DNA of 35,628 bases, from positions 1 to 35,628 of the forward strand of contig JANNQK010000308.1 in NCBI GenBank assembly GCA_031400715.1, in the 5' to 3' direction. The position numbers and the translations under genes were made by a program. Shown here piece by piece: positions 24,715 through 32,674 of this stretch; position 1 is the stretch's first letter; each line of letters starts with the position of its first letter. The notes below the pieces were generated by a model, which worked only from the letters and a program-made list of their open reading frames with translations, was not told the origin of the DNA and did not search any database. This DNA is from VFMC01 sp031400715 (GTDB lineage Bacteria > Actinomycetota > Acidimicrobiia > Acidimicrobiales > Ilumatobacteraceae).

Positions 24715-25860
24715 ATGGCTCGCGAGATCACCGATCCAGAGGGCATTCGCCAGGCGCGCACGTTGCCCGCAGGATGGTACGGCGACCCCCACCATCACGC
24801 CATCGAGATGGACCGAGTGTTCCGCCAGGGATGGGTGTGTGCCGGGGTGACCGACGATCTTCCCGAGCCAGGGTGCTGGCGAGGCATCCGGGTGGGCGGG
24901 GTGCCTGTCCTGGTGGTACGAGATCGCGAGGGAGTCCTGCGTGCATTCCTGAACGTGTGCCGACATCGCGCTGCGCCGTTGTGCGACGACGACAGTGGAG
25001 CCGACGGCCCACTGATCCGATGCCCGTACCACTCCTGGCTCTACCGGCTGGATGGCTCGCTCGCTCGCGCATCGGGGATGGGCGAGCCCGACGACTTCGA
25101 CCTCGACGACCATGCGTTGATTCCGGTGGCCGTGACGAGTTGGCGGAGAACCGTCTTCGTGAACGTCGATCGCGCCGCTGGCGAACTCGAGCTCGGGCCA
25201 TTGGCGACCGCCATCGACACGTTCCCGATCGAGGAGCTCGAACCGGCGGTCGTCGAACGGCACGAACGTGACTTCAACTGGAAGGTGCTGCTCGAGAACT
25301 ACTCGGAGAACTACCACACACCGTTCGTCCACCCCGAGATCGACACCACGGCATCGGAGGACTACCCGATGGTGTCGGACGGGCCCGTGCTCTACGCGTG
25401 GGATCGTCCGCTCAGACCGGTCGACGACGCGCAACGGATCATGCACGACCTCCTGCCCGGTGAGCCTGGGTGGGAGCGCCTGGCCGGCGCAGGCACCTCG
25501 AGACCGTACGACGTCGGCAGCTATCTCACGGTGTGGCCGAACCTGATGATGAACGTGTTCCCCGATGCGGTGCTGGTGATGTGGATCGAACCGACGTCGG
25601 TCAACACCACGGTTGTCGAGCGCCGTCTGTACCTGCGACCGGGCACGCCTGACGCAATCGCTGGCCGGATCATCTCGACGCACCGGTTGGTGCATCAACA
25701 AGACATCGACATCTGTACGAGCGTGCAGCGCTCGCACGACGCTGGATTGAACGCAAACGGTCGACTGGCAACCTTCGAAGAGCGCGGTGTCCACTTCGTT
25801 CACCAACGACTTCGCGCCGCGATCGGTGCGACGCTGCCCTCAGGATCGGCCGCCGACTGA
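24715..25860 (+). CDS. Rieske non-heme iron oxygenase, quaternary-amine type
   Basis: The 381-residue oxygenase alpha subunit has a Rieske centre with CRH (Cys82, His84) and CPYH (Cys103, His106). The catalytic domain has mononuclear-iron ligands His201 and His206 (YHTPFVH) and a likely Asp near 330-332 (DIDICTSVQR). The residue bridging the two centres is Glu198, three before His201. From memory, Glu rather than Asp marks the quaternary-ammonium group (CntA, GbcA, stachydrine demethylase). Possible reactions are glycine betaine to dimethylglycine or carnitine to trimethylamine. No reductase partner gene is in the window. It is divergent from the amine transporter operon. The start at ATG 24715 has no strong ribosome site; an upstream TTG at 24676 is possible. 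Confidence 0.85.
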   Translation: MAREITDPEGIRQARTLPAGWYGDPHHHAIEMDRVFRQGWVCAGVTDDLPEPGCWRGIRVGGVPVLVVRDREGVLRAFLNVCRHRAAPLCDDDSGADGPLIRCPYHSWLYRLDGSLARASGMGEPDDFDLDDHALIPVAVTSWRRTVFVNVDRAAGELELGPLATAIDTFPIEELEPAVVERHERDFNWKVLLENYSENYHTPFVHPEIDTTASEDYPMVSDGPVLYAWDRPLRPVDDAQRIMHDLLPGEPGWERLAGAGTSRPYDVGSYLTVWPNLMMNVFPDAVLVMWIEPTSVNTTVVERRLYLRPGTPDAIAGRIISTHRLVHQQDIDICTSVQRSHDAGLNANGRLATFEERGVHFVHQRLRAAIGATLPSGSAAD

Positions 25861-25943
25861 CGCATCGGCGCGAGGGATCGACGACCCGATGGTCGGAACG
25901 GCGAACGTGCGATGCAGCCGTCGTCGCCGACACGATCGGTAGC

Positions 25944-26804
25944 GTGTCGGCGGTGATCGGCACGCTCGGCGACTTGGTGGAGGACATCGCGGTCAAGCTG
26001 TCCGGACCGGTGAACCTGGCTTCTGACACCGACGCGGTGATTCGTCGCCGGCGCGGTGGGAGCGCAGCCAACACTGCGATGGCCGTGATCCGAGCCGGTG
26101 GTCGGGCTCGGTTCATCGGGCAGGTGGGCGACGACGCGATCGGCTCGGCCCTGATCGCGGAGCTCGCCGGCGAGGGTGTGGAGGTGGTCGGCCGTCGAAG
26201 CGGGCGCACCGGAACGATCGTCGTCCTGGTGGATCAGCGCGGCGAACGAACGATGCTCACCGATCGGGGCGCGTGCGCCGACCTCGCCGATCCCGACCCG
26301 GCGTGGCTCGATGGCGTCGAGGTGCTGCACGTCCCGACGTACTCGCTCGTCAGCGGGAGGTTGGCCGACACCGCGATCACCATGGTGAACTGGGCTCACG
26401 ACAGAGGGATCATCGTGTCGATCGACGCGTCGTCCTCGGCGGTGCTCGAGGTCTACGGCGCGGCACGGGCACGAAACCTGCTGTGGTCGCTGCAGCCGCA
26501 CGTGCTGCTGTGCAACGAGCTCGAAGCCCGGGTCCTGGCAGGCGTCGGAGGCGTGGAGGGCATTGCGACCGCAGCGACGGTGGTGAAGCAGGGCGCTGAT
26601 CCAGCGTTGGTGTCCGTACCGGGGGAGGGCGTGGTCGAGGTACCCGTGCCCCCGCTCCCCGGGGTGACCGACACCACCGGCGCCGGCGATGCGTTTGCCG
26701 CTGGGTTCCTGATCGCCGTCGCGAGTGGATCGCTGGCCGTGGAGGCTGCGTCTGCAGGCCATCGATCGGCTCGCGACGCGATCATGAGCGTGTCGGCCGG
26801 CTGA
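25944..26804 (+). CDS. PfkB-family carbohydrate kinase
   Basis: The 286-residue ribokinase-fold enzyme has the GGSAANTA motif near residues 32-39 and the C-terminal PfkB signature DTTGAGDAFAAGF with the catalytic Asp. It phosphorylates a sugar or nucleoside with ATP; ribokinase, fructokinase or 2-keto-3-deoxygluconate kinase activities cannot be told apart here. The GTG start at 25944 was taken as it gives the full first strand (IGTLGDLVEDI). It is on the same strand as the Rieske gene, 83 bases downstream, and only 14 bases before the esterase gene. No pathway link to its neighbours is evident. Confidence 0.8.
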   Translation: MSAVIGTLGDLVEDIAVKLSGPVNLASDTDAVIRRRRGGSAANTAMAVIRAGGRARFIGQVGDDAIGSALIAELAGEGVEVVGRRSGRTGTIVVLVDQRGERTMLTDRGACADLADPDPAWLDGVEVLHVPTYSLVSGRLADTAITMVNWAHDRGIIVSIDASSSAVLEVYGAARARNLLWSLQPHVLLCNELEARVLAGVGGVEGIATAATVVKQGADPALVSVPGEGVVEVPVPPLPGVTDTTGAGDAFAAGFLIAVASGSLAVEAASAGHRSARDAIMSVSAG

Positions 26805-26818
26805 GCGCGGGGTCGCCG

Positions 26819-28738
26819 GTGGCTCGCCGGCGCGGCGTCGTAGTGTGTGCGGCAGTGGGACTCGGCCGGAGATCGAACGTGGTGGCCGCCGTGCTCGTCG
26901 CAGCCGTCGTCGCGATGACCGGTCCGCTGCCCGGCGACACCCGGCCGACAGCGACGGCCGCGACCCGATATCTCGATGCGACGTTCCTGCCCGATGTGCA
27001 GCGGGACGTGGTGTACGGAACAGCGACCGCCGTCGATGGCTCCATCGTCGAGCTGAAGCTCGATCTCTACACGCCCCGCGGCGACGTCGCGACCGATCGC
27101 CCTGTCTTCGTCTTCGCTCACGGTGGCTTCTTCTTCGCCGGTGACAAGTCGACCACGGTCGTGTGGGCCCAGAGGATGGCCCAACGCGGTTACGTCGCTG
27201 CCTCGATCAACTACCGGCTGGGCCCGGAGCCGGTGCTGTACCCGGTGGACACGCCGCTGGAGTTCCAGGTCGTCAATGGCGCGCGGGCCGACATGCAGAC
27301 CGCAGTCCGATGGTTCCGGGCGAACGCGGCGACGCTGCGAATCGATCCGGATCGGATTGCCGTCGGGGGCACCAGTGCAGGCGCCGTCACGGCTCTCGGG
27401 GTGGCGGCCAACTCCGACGCGCCGGTGCCCGGGGATCACGCCGAGTTCTCGTCTGCCGTGTGTACGGCTGTCTCGTTCTCGGGCGCCAACGACCCTGCGG
27501 CGGTGGGCCCGCTCGACGCTGGCGCGATCTTCCATCACGGCGAGCTCGACACGGTGGTGCCGACGGCACAGGCGATCGCGACTCGTGATGCGATGATCTC
27601 CTCGGGTCTCTCGGTGGCCTGGTACGAGTACGCGGGAGAGGGACACGAGCTCAGTGATGCCTCGGTCAGTGCTCGCGTTCAGCCCACCATCCAATGGCTG
27701 TACGACCGTGTCGCGACTGCTGCGTACCCATGCTCGCCGGCCGTCGGGCAGCTGCCTCGAGTGCCCGCTGGCCGGCAAACCCCCATCGTCGGTGAAGCCG
27801 ACCGCTCGGGGGTCGTGTCGTTGGTGTCGGTCGACAACCAGGCGCCAGGCTTCGTGCAGGTGCTGCCGTGCGGGTCGGCCCCCGGCTCGTCGTCGAACCT
27901 CAACGCCGACGCGGCGGGGCAGATCCGTTCCGCCCTGGCCGTCGTGCGATTCGACTCGTCGGGGCGTTCGTGCGTGTTCAACCAACGCGCCACGCATCTG
28001 ATAGCCGATGTGCAGGGGTGGTTCGCCGCCGGCGCGTTCGACGACATTGCCGACCAGCGCCTGCTCGACACTCGTTCAGGCGCCCGCCCGGCCGCAGGCA
28101 GCCAGACCGTCATCGTCGGCCGCGCCAACGCCACCGCGGTGGTGTCGATCGTGATGACCGAGACGGAGTCGGCCGGGTACGTGCAGGTGCTCCCGTGCGG
28201 CTCGGCACCCGGTGGTTCGTCGAACCTCAACGCGGATGCGGCCGCGCAGACCAGATCGGGTCTCGCGTTCGTTCGGTTCGATGCGGCAGGGCGTACATGT
28301 CTGTACACGCAGCGGGGCGCGCACTTGGTGGTGGATCTGCAGGGCTACATGGCGGACGGATCGTTCGACGACATCGACGACGACCGTGCGCTCGACACGC
28401 GCACAGGGCCGCGACCGGGCGATGGCAGCGTGACCACGGTTCGCGGGCGCGCCGGAACCACGGCCGTGGTGTCGATCGCGGCGACCCAGTCCAGCGCTGC
28501 CGGGTACGTGCAGGTGCTGCCGTGCGGTTCGACGCCGGGTGGGTCGTCGAACCTCAACACGGATGCTCCGGAACAGACCGTTGCCAGCTTGGCGTTCGTG
28601 CGTTTCGGTGACGACGGCAGCGTGTGTCTCTTCGCCCAGCGCTCGACTCATCTGGTGGTCGATGTGCAGGGGTACCTGGCACCATCGGCCTTCGTCGATG
28701 TGCCCGATGTGCGAGTGCTCGATTCGAGAACCCGGTGA
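26819..28738 (+). CDS. secreted alpha/beta-hydrolase (esterase) with three C-terminal repeats
   Basis: This 639-residue exported protein has a signal peptide (RRSN then a hydrophobic run, cleavage after the ATAA region near 48). An esterase/lipase domain spans about 60-305, with the oxyanion motif HGGF at 101-104, nucleophile Ser186 in GTSAG, Asp244 and His276 in GEGHELS. Three 109-residue repeats follow (about 311-637), each with VQVLPCGS, SSNLN-DA, a conserved second Cys and H-L---D-QG, and the repeats end in LDTR-type motifs. The paired cysteines suggest disulfides in a cell-surface or substrate-binding module. The GTG at 26819 may not be the start; GTG 26855 gives a tidier signal peptide. 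It converges on the Ig-like gene. Confidence 0.82.
   Translation: MARRRGVVVCAAVGLGRRSNVVAAVLVAAVVAMTGPLPGDTRPTATAATRYLDATFLPDVQRDVVYGTATAVDGSIVELKLDLYTPRGDVATDRPVFVFAHGGFFFAGDKSTTVVWAQRMAQRGYVAASINYRLGPEPVLYPVDTPLEFQVVNGARADMQTAVRWFRANAATLRIDPDRIAVGGTSAGAVTALGVAANSDAPVPGDHAEFSSAVCTAVSFSGANDPAAVGPLDAGAIFHHGELDTVVPTAQAIATRDAMISSGLSVAWYEYAGEGHELSDASVSARVQPTIQWLYDRVATAAYPCSPAVGQLPRVPAGRQTPIVGEADRSGVVSLVSVDNQAPGFVQVLPCGSAPGSSSNLNADAAGQIRSALAVVRFDSSGRSCVFNQRATHLIADVQGWFAAGAFDDIADQRLLDTRSGARPAAGSQTVIVGRANATAVVSIVMTETESAGYVQVLPCGSAPGGSSNLNADAAAQTRSGLAFVRFDAAGRTCLYTQRGAHLVVDLQGYMADGSFDDIDDDRALDTRTGPRPGDGSVTTVRGRAGTTAVVSIAATQSSAAGYVQVLPCGSTPGGSSNLNTDAPEQTVASLAFVRFGDDGSVCLFAQRSTHLVVDVQGYLAPSAFVDVPDVRVLDSRTR
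27749..28729 (+). repeat. three tandem 327-base coding repeats
   Basis: The coding DNA repeats with a 327-base period. Cys codons of the VQVLPCG motif lie at about 27869, 28196 and 28523, and the surrounding DNA (GTGCAGGTGCT-CCGTGCGG) is close to identical. Each unit encodes one 109-residue surface repeat. In-frame recombination between units is possible. Confidence 0.8.
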
Positions 28739-28755
28739 CGTTCGAAGCGGCCAGC

Positions 28756-29388
28756 TCAGAAGACGACGATCGACAGCAACTTGGCTGCTGTCTGTCCCGA
28801 TGCGTCTGCGACTCGAACGGTGAAGGTCCAGGTGCCGGCCGCTGCAGGCTTGCCACTGATCTGGTTGCCCGAGACCGACAGTCCCGGGGGCAACGCACCG
28901 GAGACGACCGACCAGGTGTAGGGCTGCAGGCCGCCGGTCGCGAGCAGACTCGCCGAGTAGCTCTTGCCGGTCGCCCCGCGAACGAGCACCGATCCGGCGT
29001 TCGCTATCGACACTGGGGCCGCCGATGCGCCGCCGCTCACGCTGATCGAATAGGACGCGACGACCTCGTTGCCGCTCTTGTCGCGAACGCGCAGCGAGAA
29101 CGAGTACGTGCCGGTCGCCGTGGGCGTGCCCGTGACCATCGTGGAGGAGGCGCCCCCGTCCTTGATCACGGACAGGCCGGGCGGGAGCGAACCGGAGTTG
29201 ACGCTCCAGGTGACAGGACGCGTGCCCCCGCCGAGAGCGGTGATGCCGACTCCGTAGACCGAGCCGATCGTGGCGGCGGGCAGTGGCCCATTCGGAATCG
29301 TGAGCGTCAGCGGGTCGGCTGCGCCAGCGGATGGCGCACCGACGAGAAGGGTTGCGGTGGCAATCAGGAGGGACAGGAACGTGCGCAT
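28756..29388 (-). CDS. small secreted protein with two putative Ig-like domains
   Basis: The 210-residue protein has a clear Sec signal peptide (MRTFLSLLIATATLL, cleavage after AGAA near 25). Two related repeats of about 90 residues follow, with TWSV-SG-LPPGLSV, then G-P-A-GT--F--RV-D-SG, the pattern of He_PIG/cadherin-like Ig domains. Such domains mediate adhesion or sit next to surface enzymes; no enzymatic motif is visible. Start ATG 29388 with GAGG at 8 bases is preferred over an upstream ATG at 29451. It converges with the esterase gene with a 17-base gap. Confidence 0.75.
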   Translation of the reverse strand: MRTFLSLLIATATLLVGAPSAGAADPLTLTIPNGPLPAATIGSVYGVGITALGGGTRPVTWSVNSGSLPPGLSVIKDGGASSTMVTGTPTATGTYSFSLRVRDKSGNEVVASYSISVSGGASAAPVSIANAGSVLVRGATGKSYSASLLATGGLQPYTWSVVSGALPPGLSVSGNQISGKPAAAGTWTFTVRVADASGQTAAKLLSIVVF

Positions 29389-29478
29389 GGCGGAAACCTC
29401 TGGTGTCGGGCGGACCCGTGCACCTTCGCCGCTCACACGTCTCTGCAACAATCAGACGTTGGTACTAGCACCCCACCA

Positions 29479-30738
29479 TCAGGGGCGGGCCTCGATGTCC
29501 ACCGGCTGGGCGAAAGCGTCGGCGAACTCGGGGCCGATCCCGACCGGCTCGGCGTCGATGCCGAACAGGTTGCGGATCCATGCCGTGACGCCGTGACGGA
29601 TCATCGGGAACGTCTCGGTCACCGGCACCGCCGGAGGAATGCAGCCGTCCTCGCCGAGCGCCCGCAGCTGAGGCTGTGCGTCGAGCAGTCCGCCGAGGCC
29701 CGAGGCCTCGGCGACGCCGATGATGCCGGTACCCCCGCCGAAGGTGCAGAAGTCGTCGAACCCGTTGTGGCCGACTCCGTCGATGATCCACAGCAGGCTC
29801 GGTTCGGGGACCGATTCGAACGACGGCTTGGTGCGGTCTTGGGCCGAGATGACCTTGTCTTCGGAACCGGCCATGAAGAACGAGGGCTTGTCGGGAAGCC
29901 CGGCGTCGCCCGCGACGGTGGTGGTGCTTGCCGCGGGGTCGCCGACGAGGACGCCCGATGCAAGGCTCACGTAGCCATCGACTCGCTCGTCGAGCGCGGC
30001 GCCGAGGATCGTGCCTCCGCCGGCGGAATGGCCAACAGCAACGACATGGTCGGCGTCGACTCGCCCCGACAACACACTCGCAGGATCGTCGGCCTGGGCG
30101 ATCACCAGGTCGAGGGTCTGCAGAAGATCGTCCACCGAGTCGGCACGGTCGCCGCTGGCGGTCGCCGACAACACGTTCGGCAAGTCGCGGGAGGGATGGT
30201 CGGGAGCAGCCACGACGAATCCCCATGAGGCCAGGTGAGAGGTCAGGAACGAGCTCTGCAACCGGATTCCGGTGAAGCCGTGGCTGAACAAGACGACCGG
30301 GAAGGTGCCGTCGGCTGCCGCAGCGTCGCGGGCGCCATCGAATGTGAAGCTGGCAGGGATGTCGGCCGTCAGGATCTCGCGGATGGCCGGAGGGGTGAAG
30401 TCGCGAACGTCGTAACTGACACTTCCCGAGGTGCCATCGACCGCCGGATACCAGATCTCGACCGATGGTCCCTTGTCGAGGGTGTACGTCGCGACGCCGA
30501 CGGGGTAGGGGCCTCGCTCGGCGTACGTGGAGGCCAACGTCGCCAGGTCGAGGGTGGTGGTCGGTGCCGGCTCAGTCGTCGGCGACGCGGTCGTGGCAGC
30601 AGCCGTGGCCTCGGTGACCGCCGTCGATGCCGCGGACTCGGGAGGTGTCGTGGGCGAGGTGGCGCTCTCGTCGCTGCTGCACGCGGTGGTGCCGACGGCG
30701 AGCGCGACGAAGAAGCGGAGGGATCGGTGGGGAGACAC
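29479..30738 (-). CDS. lipoprotein-like alpha/beta hydrolase (PAF-acetylhydrolase/dienelactone hydrolase type)
   Basis: The 419-residue protein has an N-terminal hydrophobic segment ending in GTTAC (an imperfect lipobox at Cys20), then a Ser/Thr/Ala/Pro linker (about 21-64). The hydrolase domain has FSHGF (oxyanion) at 151-155 and the nucleophile Ser238 in GHSAGGG. It resembles platelet-activating-factor acetylhydrolase-type esterases, so it probably acts outside the membrane on an ester. The start is uncertain: GTG 30738 gives a compact signal, while TTG 30747 and ATG 30786 also fit. Upstream in-frame extension runs through the tRNA and is not coding. Confidence 0.75.
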   Translation of the reverse strand: MSPHRSLRFFVALAVGTTACSSDESATSPTTPPESAASTAVTEATAAATTASPTTEPAPTTTLDLATLASTYAERGPYPVGVATYTLDKGPSVEIWYPAVDGTSGSVSYDVRDFTPPAIREILTADIPASFTFDGARDAAAADGTFPVVLFSHGFTGIRLQSSFLTSHLASWGFVVAAPDHPSRDLPNVLSATASGDRADSVDDLLQTLDLVIAQADDPASVLSGRVDADHVVAVGHSAGGGTILGAALDERVDGYVSLASGVLVGDPAASTTTVAGDAGLPDKPSFFMAGSEDKVISAQDRTKPSFESVPEPSLLWIIDGVGHNGFDDFCTFGGGTGIIGVAEASGLGGLLDAQPQLRALGEDGCIPPAVPVTETFPMIRHGVTAWIRNLFGIDAEPVGIGPEFADAFAQPVDIEARP

Positions 30739-30870
30739 GAGGGTCAAGGTTGGCAGACATACCGGTCGAACGTCAGGTCGAGCCATGCGATGGAAGCCAT
30801 TCGTCCATCCGATCGGCAAGCCGGTAGGGTTTCCCTCCGCACCCGGGCCCCGGCACGTCGTGCGGTATCT

Positions 30871-30945
30871 GGCGACGTGGCCGAGTGGTTCAGGCAAGGG
30901 CCTGCAAAGCCCTGTACATGGGTTCGATTCCCATCGTCGCCTCCA
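30871..30945 (+). tRNA. tRNA-Cys (GCA)
   Basis: A 75-base cloverleaf: 7-pair acceptor GGCGACG/CGTCGCC, D stem GCC/GGC, anticodon stem AGGGC/GCCCT with loop CTGCAAA (anticodon GCA, 30904-30906), T stem ATGGG/CCCAT with loop TTCGATT, discriminator T and an encoded CCA. Folding by eye is complete without mismatches. It is followed by its own terminator and by an integrase gene, so its 3' end is a candidate attachment site. Confidence 0.95.
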
Positions 30946-30990
30946 GCCCCTGACCTGGTAAAGTACCAGCTCAGGGGCTCTTTTCGTTTT
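30945..30990 (+). terminator. rho-independent terminator of tRNA-Cys
   Basis: A long hairpin pairs 30945-30960 with 30964-30979 (one C:C mismatch, 3-base loop AAG) and is followed by CTTTTCGTTTT. It starts at the tRNA CCA end, so it probably ends the tRNA transcript. Confidence 0.85.
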
Positions 30991-31014
30991 CCCACTATCG
31001 TCCGCCACTGCCCC

Positions 31015-31064
31015 CTGGTGACCACCAGAAACCACCGTTTTGTTCCCATCATGTGCACAAAACG
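31015..31064. promoter_or_regulatory. inverted repeats upstream of the integrase gene
   Basis: Two dyads lie just before the integrase: CTGGTG-AC-CACCAG at 31015-31028, and CGTTTTGT at 31036-31043 with ACAAAACG at 31057-31064 (13-base spacer). A GTTCCCA direct repeat overlaps the second. They may be recombinase-binding core sites or an operator. Confidence 0.5.
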
Positions 31065-31082
31065 TTCCCACGGGGAGGGACG

Positions 31083-32180
31083 ATGGCATCGATCCTGAAG
31101 CGCAGTGGCGGATACCAAGTCCGCTACCGCGATCCAGTCGGGCAGCAACGAGCACGACAGTTCAAGCGCAAGGTCGATGCCGAGCGCTTCGCCAGGGAGG
31201 TCGAGGTCGACAAGGACCGCGGCGCCTGGATCGATCCGAAGGGTGCCGACGTGCCCCTCGCGGTGTGGGTCGAGAGCTTCATGGCGATGTCGGTGTCGCT
31301 CTCGCCGACGACGATCGAGACGTACCGGCGCGATCTCGACAAGTACGTGCTGCCCGCGTTCGGAGCGCGCCGGCTCGGTCAACTGCGCGCCGAGGAGATC
31401 GAGCGCTGGTTGAACGACGAGATCGTCGCTGGCATCGCGTCGTCGTCGGTGCACCGGCACTACCGGACGCTGCGACGCGTGTTGCAGGCCGCGGTCGAGA
31501 AGGAGCGCTTGCTGACGAACCCGTGCAACCGCGTGCGGCCGCCGAAGGTGACCACGCGGAAGATGACCGTGCTCGATTGGGATCAGTGCCTGACTGTGGC
31601 CGAGGCGACGTCGCCGCGCTACCGGGCGATGATCTACCTCGCGCTCGACTCGGGGATGCGGTGGAGCGAGATCGTCGGTCTGCGTCGGTCGCAGGTCGAT
31701 CTCCTGCGTCGCAAGGTGCGTGTGACCGAGCAGTTGGTCGAATTGAACGATCGCACGCGTTTGCGGAAGGAGCCCAAGACGACGGCGGGCGTGCGGTCGA
31801 TCACGATCTCGAAGCTGACCGCTGGCATGCTCGCCGCCCATCTCGAGGCCTTCGGCCGAGCCGATCCCGACTCGCTCGTGTTCACGACCGCGGCCGGGAC
31901 ACCGATCTCACACTCCAGCTTCCAGACGCACCACTTCAAGCCGGCCTTGAAGGCGGCCGGTGTGGAGGCCCGGTTCCACGACCTGAGGCACACGAGTGTG
32001 GCCCTGGCGATCGCTGCCGGTGCGCACCCGAAGGCGATCCAGGTGCGGATGGGTCACAGCTCGATCACGGTGACGCTCGATCGATACGGCCACCTGTTCC
32101 CCGAGCTCGACGAAGCGATCGCCGACGCCTTCAATGAAGGCTGGCGAGCCGCCCGCGCCGCCGCCGGCATGGTCGCCTGA
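31083..32180 (+). CDS. int: tyrosine recombinase/phage-type integrase
   Basis: This 365-residue site-specific recombinase has an N-terminal arm-binding-like segment (GGYQVRYRDPVG, residues 9-20), a SAM-like core-binding domain (about 60-155), and a catalytic domain with Arg193 (SGMRWSEI), Lys232, His299 and Arg302 (HDLRH), His325 (GHSSI) and nucleophile Tyr335 (DRYGHLF). It would integrate or excise a mobile element, probably at the tRNA-Cys 137 bases upstream. The start at 31083 follows GGGGAGGG; an in-frame ATG at 31053 lacks a ribosome site. All catalytic residues are intact, so it may be active. Confidence 0.92.
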   Translation: MASILKRSGGYQVRYRDPVGQQRARQFKRKVDAERFAREVEVDKDRGAWIDPKGADVPLAVWVESFMAMSVSLSPTTIETYRRDLDKYVLPAFGARRLGQLRAEEIERWLNDEIVAGIASSSVHRHYRTLRRVLQAAVEKERLLTNPCNRVRPPKVTTRKMTVLDWDQCLTVAEATSPRYRAMIYLALDSGMRWSEIVGLRRSQVDLLRRKVRVTEQLVELNDRTRLRKEPKTTAGVRSITISKLTAGMLAAHLEAFGRADPDSLVFTTAAGTPISHSSFQTHHFKPALKAAGVEARFHDLRHTSVALAIAAGAHPKAIQVRMGHSSITVTLDRYGHLFPELDEAIADAFNEGWRAARAAAGMVA

Positions 32181-32211
32181 CGTGCCGCACCCTCATCGGT
32201 GGTTCACCCGT

Positions 32212-32258
32212 GGTTATTCCGGTGATCCGTCGAAGTCGATCGGGTTATTCCGGTGATC
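32212..32258 (+). repeat. 31-base-period direct repeat downstream of the integrase
   Basis: GGTTATTCCGGTGATC occurs at 32212-32227 and exactly again at 32243-32258. A shortened third copy TAGTCCGGTGATC lies at 32322-32334. Direct repeats near an integrase gene can be arm-type or accessory recombinase sites. Confidence 0.75.
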
Positions 32259-32362
32259 GGCCAAGCAATCGCGCTGGACGAACGGATGGCCCGAGATGTA
32301 TCGGTCCAGCTTGCGGCCGCGTAGTCCGGTGATCAGTCGGACTCGATCAGAGATGTTTGCTG

Positions 32363-32380
32363 CGCCATATCGGCAGTTTC
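32363..32380 (+). repeat. dispersed island motif, copy A
   Basis: Reads CGCCATATCGGCAGTTTC. Its first 16 bases are identical to copy D at 33848. It is one of six related sites between the integrase and the window's right end. Confidence 0.7.
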
Positions 32381-32474
32381 GCGCCGCTTGCGTGGCGCTC
32401 GCGCCGATGAAGCACGAGCGCGGACAACAGCGACGTGCCTCCGATTATCGGCCAGATCACCGACGGCGTTGCCG

Positions 32475-32495
32475 ATCCATCGGCAGCTACGCGTG
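32475..32495 (+). repeat. dispersed island motif, copy B
   Basis: Contains ATCGGCAGCTACGCGTG, matching copy F (ATCGGCAGGTATGCGTG) at 15 of 17 bases. It is in the spacer before the first island gene. Confidence 0.5.
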
Positions 32496-32631
32496 CGGCG
32501 TGAGTCGCTCCTCGATGGACGCGTTCACCACGTCGCCACACACTTTTGTCTCCCTCGCTGACGCCGAAGTGATTGACGTTGCCGAGGGACGCGAAGCGCA
32601 ACGCACGGTCGCTCGGTGCGCAGTGCCCGCA

Positions 32632-32670
32632 CGATCGTTGTTTAGCGACGAGTCCGGTCGGGTACTGCGT
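32632..32670 (+). pseudogene. short remnant related to the gene at 34798
   Basis: Translated in frame this stretch reads RSLFSDESGRVLR, against RVLFSDDRGQVLR in the protein encoded at 34798 (9 of 13 identical, and the DNA is also similar). The match does not continue convincingly beyond these 13 residues. It may be the fragment of a second family member broken by rearrangement. Confidence 0.35.
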
Positions 32671-32674
32671 GGTC

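Larger units (their letters stand above)
32347..32550 (-). pseudogene. possible remnant of a membrane-anchored protein
   Basis: On the minus strand an open frame ends at 32347 and carries one hydrophobic stretch (VIWPIIGGTSLLSALVL) followed by HRRERHA, the pattern of a C-terminal membrane anchor. Its upstream part is unconvincing, and longer extension would overlap the gene at 32675, so it may be a fragment of a lost gene. The dispersed motif copy at 32363 lies within its last codons. The boundary at 32550 is arbitrary. Confidence 0.25.
32181..32668. other. long non-coding spacer after the integrase
   Basis: No convincing complete gene lies here. It holds two near-exact direct repeats right after the integrase (see 32212), two copies of the dispersed ATCGGCAG motif, the end of a possible degraded membrane-protein ORF on the minus strand, and at its right edge a short protein-level match to the gene at 34798. 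Confidence 0.7.

Noticed and set aside
30739..31155. N-terminal extension of the alpha/beta hydrolase through the tRNA
   Set aside because: This stretch contains a perfect tRNA-Cys and its terminator, so the upstream open frame is accidental.
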